Shown here: positions 26,747 through 34,669 of the stretch, one piece after another
Numbering within the stretch: position 1 is the stretch's first letter
Layout: each line of letters opens with the position of its first letter
Assembly (NCBI GenBank): GCA_045541355.1
Contig: JAZQIW010000032.1
Span: 1 to 64,000 of the forward strand
Origin: UMGS1387 sp045541355
GTDB lineage: Bacteria > Bacillota > Clostridia > Oscillospirales > CAG-382
Direction: 5' to 3'
DNA length: 64,000 nucleotides
Notes under the pieces: model-generated
Database searches by the model: none
What the model was told of the DNA's origin: nothing
The model's input: the letters and a program-made list of their open reading frames with translations, nothing else
Position numbers and translations under genes: made by a program

Positions 26747-27592
26747 ATGCGTGTAGTAAAAAGCGGTGAAATTGAAGCAGCAGTTGAAAGGCTGTTCATT
26801 GAAGCAAATTATTCTTTGCCGGTTTCACTTGAGAACAGAATAAAGGAATGTGAAGCCGATGAACAAAATGAGCTTGCTTGCGGTATTCTGAAGAAGCTGT
26901 CCGAAAATCTTGATGCAGCAAGGAATATAGGCGTACCAATTTGTCAGGACACCGGAATGGCGGTTTTGTTTGCAGAGATTGGTAATGAAGTTTATGTAGA
27001 AGGCTTGCCGTTTGAAGAGGCGGTGAATAAAGGTGTAGCTAACGCTTATATTAACGGCTATCTTAGAAAATCTGTCGTAGAAGACCCTTTATTCAACCGA
27101 AAAAATACTGGTGATAATACTCCTGCAATTATACATACAAGAATTGTCCCGGGGGATAAGATCAGGCTTACGGCAGCACCTAAAGGCTTTGGAAGCGAAA
27201 ACATGAGCGCCGTTAAAATGTTTACCCCTTCGGCTTCGCATGAAGATATCATTTCGTTTGTTGTTGAAACGGTCAAAAATGCCGGTGGTAATCCATGCCC
27301 CCCGATCGTTGTTGGCGTAGGCATTGGCGGTAATTTTGAATATTGCACGTATCTTGCAAAGAAAGCTCTTGCAAGAGATGTTGATGAGAGAAACAGTAAT
27401 ATTAATTATGCTGAGCTTGAAATCAAAATGCTTGAAAGAATTAATATGCTTGATATAGGACCGCAAGGTTTTGGAGGTAAAACCACCGCGCTTGCTGTTA
27501 ATATTGAAGCTTTTCCGACTCATATTGCAGGACTTCCGTGCGCAGTAAATATTGGCTGTCACGTGACACGACACAAAAGTTGTATAATATAG
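26747..27592 (+). CDS. Class I fumarase/tartrate dehydratase alpha subunit
   Basis: A 281-aa iron-sulfur hydratase subunit (fumarate to malate, or tartrate dehydration). Three cysteines expected to hold the 4Fe-4S cluster are present: in ICQDTGMA (about residue 65), NPCPP (about 184) and NIGCH near the end. Class I two-subunit enzymes need a beta subunit, usually encoded directly downstream. Here the next gene, 13 bases on, is an esterase, and no beta subunit is in the window. The beta subunit may be elsewhere. Confidence 0.88.
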   Translation: MRVVKSGEIEAAVERLFIEANYSLPVSLENRIKECEADEQNELACGILKKLSENLDAARNIGVPICQDTGMAVLFAEIGNEVYVEGLPFEEAVNKGVANAYINGYLRKSVVEDPLFNRKNTGDNTPAIIHTRIVPGDKIRLTAAPKGFGSENMSAVKMFTPSASHEDIISFVVETVKNAGGNPCPPIVVGVGIGGNFEYCTYLAKKALARDVDERNSNINYAELEIKMLERINMLDIGPQGFGGKTTALAVNIEAFPTHIAGLPCAVNIGCHVTRHKSCII

Positions 27593-27605
27593 GAGATGAC
27601 AAAAA

Positions 27606-29555
27606 ATGAGATTGTTCAAGGTTTTTTCAGATAATGCACTTTTTCAGGCAGATAGCCTCCTTACAATTAGAGGCGTAGCTGAAAAGAGCTCAAAGGTCAC
27701 GGTAAGTCTTACGGGTAACAGTGGTGTTTTTTCTGATGGCGCTTGCATATCCGACAAAGACGGTTTGTTCGAGTGTACACTCAAAACTCCGGCTGCTTCA
27801 TATGATAAGTATGAAATTTCAGCCACCGACGGCGTTGAAAACGTAAAAGTCGCCAATGTAATATTCGGTGAGCTGTGGCTTGCAGCAGGTCAGTCAAACA
27901 TGGAACTTGATAATTCGCAGCTTTTTGAATGTGATTGGTATCTTGAAAAGCTTAAGGATATTGATATCAGAGCATATTGCGAGGATTATGGAGACAATGT
28001 CTTTTCGTTGACTCCCGAGAACGAAACCGGCGGCAGATGGGTGTCAAGTCTTAATCATGCGGACCTCAAATATGTTTCTGCGTGTGCTACGGCATTTTCT
28101 GAGGCCCTTAGCAGGCATTTTGAGAGCGAGGGAGCGGGAATACCTGTTGGATTTTTAAACCTCTCCTGGGGCGGAACACCGATACGTGCGTGGATACCCA
28201 TGGAAAACCTTATGTCTGATGAAGTTGTTGTGAAATATCTTGAGCGTCATTCGCTCTTGAAAGTTGATGAAAAGGATATTAATTATCAGTATCTCAGCGT
28301 AATGTTTAACAGGCGTATTGCTCCCGTCAGAGGAGTTAAGGTCAGGGGCATGATTTGGTATCAGGGTGAATCTGATTCCGACATTGAGCATACCGAACGC
28401 ATTTATAAGCACCTTTTCTATATGCTTACAGGTATTTACAAGGAGTTATTTGCACTTGATAAAGATAATTTTAAGGTTATTTCTTCACTTATTTACCCAT
28501 GGCAGTATACAAACATAGGCGATACCCGGGTGGGCGTTTTAAATGATGCTCTTGTAAAGGCATCGGTTGAGCATCCTGAAACCTATGTATGCTTTTCAGT
28601 ATATGATCTTCCGCCGCGTTGGAATGCACTGAATAATCATCCCATTCATCCGACGCATAAAAATGCACTCGGCAGAAGAATGGCGGAGTTGACGTTAAGA
28701 AATGTTTATGGCTTAAGTGGTCAGAAGATGCCTTCCTTTATGCGTTCCTACCGTATTGAAAACAACAGAATAATACTTACTTTTGATAAATACGAAAAGG
28801 GACTGTACACAAGTGACGGTCTTCACGTGAGAGGTATGTATATTGCAGGTAAGGATAGGCTGTATATGCCTGCTGATTGTGAAATACTTTCCGATTGTGA
28901 AATGGCAGTATATCATCCCTGTCTTGATGAGCCTTGCCACTGCTTGTACGGTTGGAGCTCCGTGGAAGTAAACCTTAACCTTTTCTCAGGTGAATATCCC
29001 GTTCTTCCGTTTGCAACTGATGCCGACTCCAAAGAGCCGATTGTTGTTGAATTAAAGCCGTTTCTTAATCTTGAGGCTCCTTCAAAGCTTGAGTGCTTCT
29101 TTGACGAAACCCCTGACCCTGATTGGTATTACAGACCTGTATGGCAGCCTCTTAATGGCTGTGATGTCTGTCTTGACAATGCTTTTACAATGATTACTGA
29201 AGGATATAAATACTCTGTTGGCGTTGGTTCGCGTAATAATCCCTTCGGAATGTATACGACAACAGAAGCAGGACATGCATTTGATTTTAAAAATTACTCT
29301 TCACTTTTGGTTGATGTTTTCCATAGGGGAGATATAAGCTTTGATGCGATAGTTGAGTATGATGACGGTAAAGGTGTTAAGCTTTGCGGTGCATTTATGG
29401 CAGAAGTTGCACCTAAATTTAATCGCTATTCCTTTGATTTTTCAAAGCTTCCCGAAGGTAAGATTGTAAAGCTGTCTTTGGTCTTTTCAATTGATAATGT
29501 CAAGACAATGAAGCATGTAAATGTCGGAAGAATGTATCTCTGTCCTAAAAAATAA
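27606..29555 (+). CDS. Sialate O-acetylesterase-like hydrolase
   Basis: A 649-aa SGNH-type carbohydrate esterase of the sialate O-acetylesterase (SASA) family. It has an N-terminal beta domain, the AAGQSNM block I with nucleophile Ser (about residue 98), WYQGESD block III (about 251), and a HPIHPTHK block with the catalytic His (about 346). A C-terminal binding-type domain of about 130 residues follows. There is no signal peptide, so it likely acts on imported acetylated sugars. The substrate need not be sialic acid. Confidence 0.82.
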   Translation: MRLFKVFSDNALFQADSLLTIRGVAEKSSKVTVSLTGNSGVFSDGACISDKDGLFECTLKTPAASYDKYEISATDGVENVKVANVIFGELWLAAGQSNMELDNSQLFECDWYLEKLKDIDIRAYCEDYGDNVFSLTPENETGGRWVSSLNHADLKYVSACATAFSEALSRHFESEGAGIPVGFLNLSWGGTPIRAWIPMENLMSDEVVVKYLERHSLLKVDEKDINYQYLSVMFNRRIAPVRGVKVRGMIWYQGESDSDIEHTERIYKHLFYMLTGIYKELFALDKDNFKVISSLIYPWQYTNIGDTRVGVLNDALVKASVEHPETYVCFSVYDLPPRWNALNNHPIHPTHKNALGRRMAELTLRNVYGLSGQKMPSFMRSYRIENNRIILTFDKYEKGLYTSDGLHVRGMYIAGKDRLYMPADCEILSDCEMAVYHPCLDEPCHCLYGWSSVEVNLNLFSGEYPVLPFATDADSKEPIVVELKPFLNLEAPSKLECFFDETPDPDWYYRPVWQPLNGCDVCLDNAFTMITEGYKYSVGVGSRNNPFGMYTTTEAGHAFDFKNYSSLLVDVFHRGDISFDAIVEYDDGKGVKLCGAFMAEVAPKFNRYSFDFSKLPEGKIVKLSLVFSIDNVKTMKHVNVGRMYLCPKK

Positions 29556-29563
29556 TCAATTGT

Positions 29564-29588
29564 GGCGGGATTATGCCCGCCCTTTTTT
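29564..29588 (+). terminator. Rho-independent terminator
   Basis: GGCGGG pairs with CCCGCC around ATTATG and is followed by six Ts. It ends the hup-to-esterase unit. Confidence 0.85.
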
Positions 29589-29620
29589 ATGAATATATTG
29601 TAATAATGTACAAAAAACTC

Positions 29621-29649
29621 TTTACAAAATCAAGATATTGTGCTATTAT
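29621..29649 (+). promoter_or_regulatory. Promoter of hpf
   Basis: TTTACA (29621-29626), 17-base spacer, TATTAT (29644-29649), TG at 29641-29642. Confidence 0.75.
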
Positions 29650-29657
29650 GTACATAA

Positions 29658-29675
29658 GGAAGGAGAGATTCTTCC
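29658..29675 (+). promoter_or_regulatory. Small leader hairpin upstream of hpf
   Basis: GGAAG pairs with CTTCC (one more G-U pair possible) near the start of the hpf transcript, about 25 bases before the start codon. Small conserved hairpins have been described ahead of raiA/hpf genes in Firmicutes; whether this is one cannot be told from one sequence. Confidence 0.35.
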
Positions 29676-29700
29676 AATATAAGCACAGGAGGACTAATGT

Positions 29701-30219
29701 ATGAAGATTACAATCGTAGGGAGAAAGTTTCATGTAACTGACGACCTTAGAGAAAAGGTTGAAAAGAAGCTATCAAAATTTGACAAATTCTTCAGCGACG
29801 AGGCTACTGCAAATGTAACGATGCGTTCGCAGAGAAATGATGAAATTCTTGAGATTACAATTTTCTATAAAGGAACCATGTTCCGTTCCGAGGTTGCTGA
29901 TAAAGAAATTGAAAATGCTCTCGATAAGTCGCTTGACATAATCGAAAGACAGATAAGAAAAAATAAGACAAGACTTGAGAAAAAATTCAAAACAGGTGTG
30001 TTTGAAGCACTTCCGATAGATGAAGAAGAGGACGAAATCAATATTACTAAAATCAAGAAATTTTCTATATCTCCAATGAGTGTAGAAGAAGCTGTTCTTC
30101 AGATGAACTTACTCGGTCATGCGTTTTTCCTCTTCATTAATGAGGATAGTGGAAATATAAATCTTGTTTATAAAAAATCAAATGATGAATATGGTGTTAT
30201 TGAACCGGTTCTTGATTAA
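29701..30219 (+). CDS. hpf: Long-form ribosome hibernation promoting factor
   Basis: Dimerises 70S ribosomes into inactive 100S particles during stress or stationary phase. The 172-aa protein has the N-terminal S30AE domain (about 1-100), an acidic linker and the C-terminal dimerisation domain ending in YKKSNDEYGVIEP. AGGAGG precedes the ATG. Monocistronic, with its own promoter and a bidirectional terminator. Confidence 0.95.
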   Translation: MKITIVGRKFHVTDDLREKVEKKLSKFDKFFSDEATANVTMRSQRNDEILEITIFYKGTMFRSEVADKEIENALDKSLDIIERQIRKNKTRLEKKFKTGVFEALPIDEEEDEINITKIKKFSISPMSVEEAVLQMNLLGHAFFLFINEDSGNINLVYKKSNDEYGVIEPVLD

Positions 30220-30229
30220 ATCATTATTT

Positions 30230-30255
30230 AAGCCTGCGGCATATGCCGCAGGCTT
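30230..30255. terminator. Bidirectional terminator between hpf and coaD
   Basis: A perfect 11-bp stem (AAGCCTGCGGC and its complement) around ATAT, with AT-rich flanks on both sides, between convergent genes. Confidence 0.85.
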
Positions 30256-30259
30256 ATTA

Positions 30260-30748
30260 TTATTCTCTTACTGTTTTATATAACAGTTCGCTGTTTGGTA
30301 CAAGGTCTGTAACATCAGCATCATTTGAAAGAAGCATTCTTACAACGGTTGAACTTACATCGGTGTATTCTTTTGAGCAGGGAAGATACATGGTCTCAAA
30401 GTCCTTTCCGTACATTTTACGGGAAAGAAGCATGTTTGTTGCCGCCATGCTTTCCTCATATTGATAATCCTTGTCATTTCTTATGCCTTTAACAGTAACG
30501 TCAATGTCGTTAGTATTTGCAAAATCTACAAGTAAACCGTCATAAATGGCAACACGCACATTGTGAAGCTTTTTTACTGCATCATCAACGAGCATGGCAC
30601 GTTTTTCGGAACAGAGCATATAGTTTTTTGAGGAATTTTTGGACACAAGCACCACTACCTCATCAAACAGACGAGATGCACGCATTATTATATCAAGATG
30701 ACCGACCGTTATCGGGTCAAAGCTTCCGGGAATTAACGCTCTACTCAT
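30260..30748 (-). CDS. coaD: Phosphopantetheine adenylyltransferase
   Basis: Fourth step of CoA synthesis: 4'-phosphopantetheine + ATP to dephospho-CoA. The 162-aa protein has GSFDP-x-T-x-GH near the N-terminus and the SSTVVR motif near 128. The start at 30748 gives the canonical N-terminus and has an AAGGTG site inside the end of rsmD; a longer version from 30775 adds nine unsupported residues. It overlaps rsmD by 8 bases. Confidence 0.95.
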   Translation of the reverse strand: MSRALIPGSFDPITVGHLDIIMRASRLFDEVVVLVSKNSSKNYMLCSEKRAMLVDDAVKKLHNVRVAIYDGLLVDFANTNDIDVTVKGIRNDKDYQYEESMAATNMLLSRKMYGKDFETMYLPCSKEYTDVSSTVVRMLLSNDADVTDLVPNSELLYKTVRE

Positions 30749-31325
30749 TTGCTTCACCTTCTTCGGACTTTTCATTATAAGTAAACATAGTTATAAACAC
30801 CTTGCCGTATCTGTATTTTTTCTTAAATGTAAGGTTATATATCTCTTCATCCCGGTTACAGAAATCAACATTGGTTTCACATATTACAATCGCACCATCG
30901 TTAAGAATATTGGCACGTGTAAGCTTTTTAAGTATTTCTGCTTTCATATCCTTGGCATAGGGGGGATCAAGAAAAACCAAATCAAATTTTTCTTTGTTAG
31001 AAGCTGATTTTAAATACTCGCTGTAATCCATTCTTGAGATTCTGCACTGCTTCATAAGACCGGTGCTTTTTGCGTTCTGCTTGATTATTTCAACAGCTTC
31101 AACGCTTGAATCTATAAGAACGGCGCTGTCAGCACCACGGCTAATTGCTTCAAGACCTATTTGACCGCAGCCTGAGAATAAATCAAGCACTCTGCGTCCC
31201 TGTATATCAAACTGTATTGCGCTGAACATACCTTCCTTAACACGCTCAATCGTGGGGCGTGTTATATCTTCGCCCGGAAGAGTTACAAGTGCTTTTCTGT
31301 TGGCTTTTCCTGCAATTATTCTCAT
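30741..31325 (-). CDS. rsmD: 16S rRNA m2G966 methyltransferase RsmD
   Basis: A SAM-dependent guanine-N2 methyltransferase acting on 30S subunits. The 194-aa protein shows the MRIIAG start, DLFSGCGQIG SAM motif (about residue 47) and the FLDPPY catalytic motif (about 120). The rsmD-coaD pair is conserved in Firmicutes. It starts 3 bases after the uvrC stop. Confidence 0.93.
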   Translation of the reverse strand: MRIIAGKANRKALVTLPGEDITRPTIERVKEGMFSAIQFDIQGRRVLDLFSGCGQIGLEAISRGADSAVLIDSSVEAVEIIKQNAKSTGLMKQCRISRMDYSEYLKSASNKEKFDLVFLDPPYAKDMKAEILKKLTRANILNDGAIVICETNVDFCNRDEEIYNLTFKKKYRYGKVFITMFTYNEKSEEGEANE

Positions 31326-31328
31326 AGT

Positions 31329-33161
31329 TTACTCCTGTATATTAAAATGTTTGATAATTTCTGCGGCAATAGACTCGCTTATACCGCTTACCTTTGTTAA
31401 ATCGCCGAGAGAGGCGTTTTTTATGGCTGTAAGGCTGCCAAAGTGCCTGAGAAGTGCATTTGCCTTAGCTTCGCCAATGCCTTCAATTTCGACAAGTGAT
31501 GAGTGTTTGACGGCCTTTCGCCTTGAGGCATCCATTTTACTGAAGGTGTACCTGTGAACTTCTTCCTGAATCTTATAGAAGAAATTAAACATTTCCTGAT
31601 TTTTTGCTATGCTGATTTCATTTTCACCATCAGTCAAAGTTCTTGTTTTGTGGTGCTCATCCTTTATAAGTCCGAAAACCGGAATAAAAAGATTCATTTC
31701 ATTCAGTAGCCTCTTTATTGTACTGACATGACCGACGCCGCCGTCAAGAAGAATAAGATCCGGAAGCTCATTCATTGAAGTATCGTCATCCTTGCCAATA
31801 TGATTCAGCCTTCTTTCAAGTGCTTCCTTCATTGCTGAATAGTCATCCTGACCTTCAACTGATTTTATGGAAAAGGAACGGTAATCGGATTTTTTTAATT
31901 TGCCGCCTAAAAGCACAATCATTCCACAGTACATCGATGTCTCGCCTGAATTTGAAATGTCGTAGCATTCAATTCTTTCGGGTATAACCTCAAGCATAAG
32001 AAGCTTTGAGACATTTATAAGCAGTTCTTCGTTGTTAGAAAGAATAGCAAGTCTTGTGTTAATAGCTTCCTTTGAATTGTTAATTGCTATATTGCATAAT
32101 GCGCGTTTGTCACCTCGTTCCGGATGATGAACTGATACGGGGTGAAGGGCGAGGGAGGAAAAGGTATCCGAAAGCTCTTTGATTGCTTCCTGATCAAGGT
32201 CAAAGGAAATTTGAATATACCTCGGAATCATATCATAGTTGTCATAGTATCTGAGCATAAGGTCACAGAGTGCCTCATTGTCACTTATTTCGTCAGGCGA
32301 CAGAAATATACATTCCTTGTCGGATATTATACCCGAACGCACCTTTAAGACCGTTATACATGAAAGAGTATCTGTTTCAAAATAGCCAAAAACATCTTCT
32401 TCGTTCTTGGGAGTGGAAACAACTGCCTGCTTCTCATTAAGCTTTTTTAAATTTATAATGCTGTCTCTGTGTTTTGCCGCTTCTTCAAATCTCATTGCCT
32501 CTGATGCCGCAAGCATCTTTTGACTGAGCATTTCCTCGGCTGACTTAAAATCTCCCTTTAAAAAGTATTCAATCTGTTTAATAACGTCATTGTAGTCCTG
32601 TGGTTTTATTGTTCCGTTACAAGGTGCAAGACAGTTGTCAAGATGATATGATAAGCAGGGTCTGCAGATTCTTTTGCCGTAGCAGAATTTTTTATCACAG
32701 TCGGGAATTCGGAAAATCTTTTGAATAGTTTTTATGATGTCGTTAACAGCAAACGATGATGTGTAGGGCCCAAAGTATTTTGCTTTAGAATCGTTTCTTC
32801 TTCGTGACAGGCTAAGCTTCGGAAAACCGTTTTCATCTGAAAGCTTGATGTAAGGATAGGTTTTTGCATCCTTGAGCTTAATATTGTATTTCGGATTGTG
32901 CCGTTTAATCAGTTCATTTTCAAGAACAAGCGCCTCAGCCTCGTTTCGTGTGACAATTATATCAAAATCATATATATTTGAAACAAGCTTCTGTGTTTTT
33001 ATACTAAGACCGTAAGAGTTGAAATAACTTGAAACTCTGTTTTTCAGGCATTTGGATTTACCGACATAGATAATCTTACCCTTATCATTCTTCATAAGAT
33101 AAACACCAGGCATTAGGGGAAGGGTATCAAGCTTATCTTTGAATTGCGTGCTTCGTTCCAG
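31329..33161 (-). CDS. uvrC: Excinuclease ABC subunit C, probable CTG start
   Basis: Makes both incisions in nucleotide excision repair. Domains: GIY-YIG nuclease at the N-terminus, UVR region, RNase H-like C-terminal nuclease (YDISNS, LLDGG, EVHR) and two helix-hairpin-helix motifs at the end. The first ATG at 33113 would remove the usual N-terminal helix. The frame stays open for 16 more codons to a CTG at 33161, right after a stop, and AAGGTGG lies just upstream of that CTG. The extension reads like a normal UvrC N-terminus (FKDKLDTLP). Length would be 610 aa. Family and frame are certain; the start codon is inferred. Confidence 0.88.
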   Translation of the reverse strand: MERSTQFKDKLDTLPLMPGVYLMKNDKGKIIYVGKSKCLKNRVSSYFNSYGLSIKTQKLVSNIYDFDIIVTRNEAEALVLENELIKRHNPKYNIKLKDAKTYPYIKLSDENGFPKLSLSRRRNDSKAKYFGPYTSSFAVNDIIKTIQKIFRIPDCDKKFCYGKRICRPCLSYHLDNCLAPCNGTIKPQDYNDVIKQIEYFLKGDFKSAEEMLSQKMLAASEAMRFEEAAKHRDSIINLKKLNEKQAVVSTPKNEEDVFGYFETDTLSCITVLKVRSGIISDKECIFLSPDEISDNEALCDLMLRYYDNYDMIPRYIQISFDLDQEAIKELSDTFSSLALHPVSVHHPERGDKRALCNIAINNSKEAINTRLAILSNNEELLINVSKLLMLEVIPERIECYDISNSGETSMYCGMIVLLGGKLKKSDYRSFSIKSVEGQDDYSAMKEALERRLNHIGKDDDTSMNELPDLILLDGGVGHVSTIKRLLNEMNLFIPVFGLIKDEHHKTRTLTDGENEISIAKNQEMFNFFYKIQEEVHRYTFSKMDASRRKAVKHSSLVEIEGIGEAKANALLRHFGSLTAIKNASLGDLTKVSGISESIAAEIIKHFNIQE

Positions 33162-33182
33162 TTAAATCACCACCTTAAAAAC

Positions 33183-33212
33183 AAAAAAGGAGCACTTACT
33201 AAGCAGTACTCC
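33183..33212 (-). terminator. Terminator after HPr gene, abutting uvrC
   Basis: On the minus strand GGAGTACT pairs with AGTGCTCC (one G-U) and is followed by six Ts. The uvrC ribosome-binding site begins about ten bases further on, so uvrC would need read-through or a promoter inside the HPr gene. Confidence 0.8.
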
Positions 33213-33232
33213 AAAAGCATAAGTAAACTTTA

Positions 33233-33496
33233 TTATTCTGCAAAACCTGTTGCAATAAGAGCCGCGAGCTCTTCAACAGCGTTCTCTTCATCACTGCCGT
33301 CAGCGATAATTGTGATTTTGGTTTCTTTTGCAATACCGAGAGAAAGAACACCGAGAAGGCTCTTTGCATTTGCACGTCTGTCGCCGTTTTCTACCCAAAT
33401 AGAACTCTTAAAAGTATTTGCTTTGTGTATAAAGAAGGTAGCAGGTCTTGCGTGCAATCCTTCTGGATTTCTTACTTCAATTTCCTTTGAGAACAT
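33233..33496 (-). CDS. ptsH: HPr-family phosphocarrier protein
   Basis: PTS phosphocarrier of 87 aa. GLHARP carries the His phosphorylated by enzyme I (about residue 15). KSLLGVLSL carries the Ser equivalent to Ser46, the target of HPr kinase in Firmicutes. Both are present, so it is a true HPr and not a Crh-type protein. GGAGG precedes the ATG. It has its own promoter and terminator; ptsI is not in the window. Confidence 0.92.
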   Translation of the reverse strand: MFSKEIEVRNPEGLHARPATFFIHKANTFKSSIWVENGDRRANAKSLLGVLSLGIAKETKITIIADGSDEENAVEELAALIATGFAE

Positions 33497-33540
33497 CTTA
33501 AATTACCCTCCAAATAGATATAGGACTTACTATAAACATT

Positions 33541-33569
33541 ATTTTAACAGAAAACTTCAATAAAATCAA
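33541..33569 (-). promoter_or_regulatory. Promoter of the HPr gene
   Basis: Minus strand TTGATT (33569-33564), 17-base spacer, TAAAAT (33546-33541) with an extended -10 TG. Confidence 0.75.
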
Positions 33570-33598
33570 TAACAAACTATGAATTTTACAAAAAATCC

Positions 33599-33627
33599 AA
33601 AAAATTCTGTTTTGTACAAAATAGAAT
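33599..33627 (-). terminator. AT-rich terminator of the rimM operon
   Basis: On the minus strand ATTCTATTTT pairs with AAAACAGAAT (one A-C mismatch) around GTAC, followed by six Ts. Confidence 0.65.
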
Positions 33628-33663
33628 AATTCACGTACAAATAAAATGTAGAATGTGACAGCG

Positions 33664-34152
33664 TTATTTGACTGTGATTTTAGTAACCGTTCCTTCAAAG
33701 CTTGCATTGTCAGTTTCAAGCTGCAGAACGCTTCCGCATGAAACAAATCTTTCTCCGTTAATAAAGCTTCCTTCATTTCCGCTAACCAATGTGGTTTCAA
33801 TTCTTAAAACATATTCCTTTTGGTTGTTGTCACCGTAAGTAATGTCATATACCTTGTTTTCGCTGTTTACCACATAATTTTTGCTGAGACGTCTTACGTT
33901 AGAAAGTAAAACACCGCAGGTCTTACTATTGTCGGAAAAATATACTTTACTGCCGTTTTTAAAAACATAGTTTATCCTGTTGTGCATATCGGGTTTTACA
34001 GTAAGAGTGATTACTGCATCTTGGGTTTTATTGGAAACCGATGTGATTTTTCTTATATTTGTTCTTAGGACAGAGCCGAGCAGTAAAGCGATAACAATTA
34101 TAATTATGGCAATATCAAGGATGTTGAATTTTTTTAAGACATTCTTTTTCAT
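33664..34152 (-). CDS. DUF4330-like membrane-anchored protein (second copy)
   Basis: A 162-aa protein with one N-terminal membrane helix (about residues 10-30) and a beta-rich outer domain of about 120 residues. The helix followed by a TLTVK-type strand and a short GSxVY element fits DUF4330; the family has no known function. It overlaps the preceding DUF4330-like gene by four bases and is the last gene of the rimM operon. A role with the neighbouring ligase in surface polymer assembly is inferred from position only. Confidence 0.6.
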   Translation of the reverse strand: MKKNVLKKFNILDIAIIIIVIALLLGSVLRTNIRKITSVSNKTQDAVITLTVKPDMHNRINYVFKNGSKVYFSDNSKTCGVLLSNVRRLSKNYVVNSENKVYDITYGDNNQKEYVLRIETTLVSGNEGSFINGERFVSCGSVLQLETDNASFEGTVTKITVK

Positions 34153-34649
34153 TTTGCCACCTCGTTTGATAAGCTTCTGACTGATACAGTAACAATTGTG
34201 CCGACAGCATTGTATTCTGGTACATGAAATTCGATTTGCTTGCCGATTTCAATTTTCTCGTTGTTAATGAAAATCACATCGTCATCAATTTCCGCTTCAC
34301 ATTCGATGGTTACCGTAGCTTCCTGTAAATCGGGATAATAGTACCGTTCATAAATACCGCTGATGCTGTTGAAGTGAACATCGGAGGATGAGGAGTATCC
34401 CACGCTTGATACCTTTCCAAGCTCAGAAGAGGATTCGGAAAACCATGCCGTGTCTCCCTGCTTTATAAGTCCTGAATGTTCAGATGATATTTTATCAACA
34501 AAAACTGTTATTTCGACCTTGTCCTTGGGTGAAAAATCGACCAGAGCGCTGTCAGAAAAGAAAAAGTACAACAGCAATACTGCAATTAACAGCGTTGATG
34601 AAAAAATGAGCACATCAACAAAATTGATTTTTCTTTTTGTTGTATTCAA
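34149..34649 (-). CDS. DUF4330-like membrane-anchored protein (first copy)
   Basis: A 166-aa protein with the same layout as the next gene: N-terminal membrane helix (about 11-31) after a Lys/Arg-rich start, then a beta-rich domain with a V-x-K-I/V-x-S element. It appears to be a diverged tandem paralogue. It starts 20 bases after the ligase gene. Function unknown. Confidence 0.55.
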   Translation of the reverse strand: MNTTKRKINFVDVLIFSSTLLIAVLLLYFFFSDSALVDFSPKDKVEITVFVDKISSEHSGLIKQGDTAWFSESSSELGKVSSVGYSSSSDVHFNSISGIYERYYYPDLQEATVTIECEAEIDDDVIFINNEKIEIGKQIEFHVPEYNAVGTIVTVSVRSLSNEVAK

Positions 34650-34669
34650 AATAATTCACCTCAGCATAT

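Noticed and set aside
32450..32700. Possible frameshift in uvrC
   Set aside because: The frame is continuous and all domains are in order; only the start codon is unusual.
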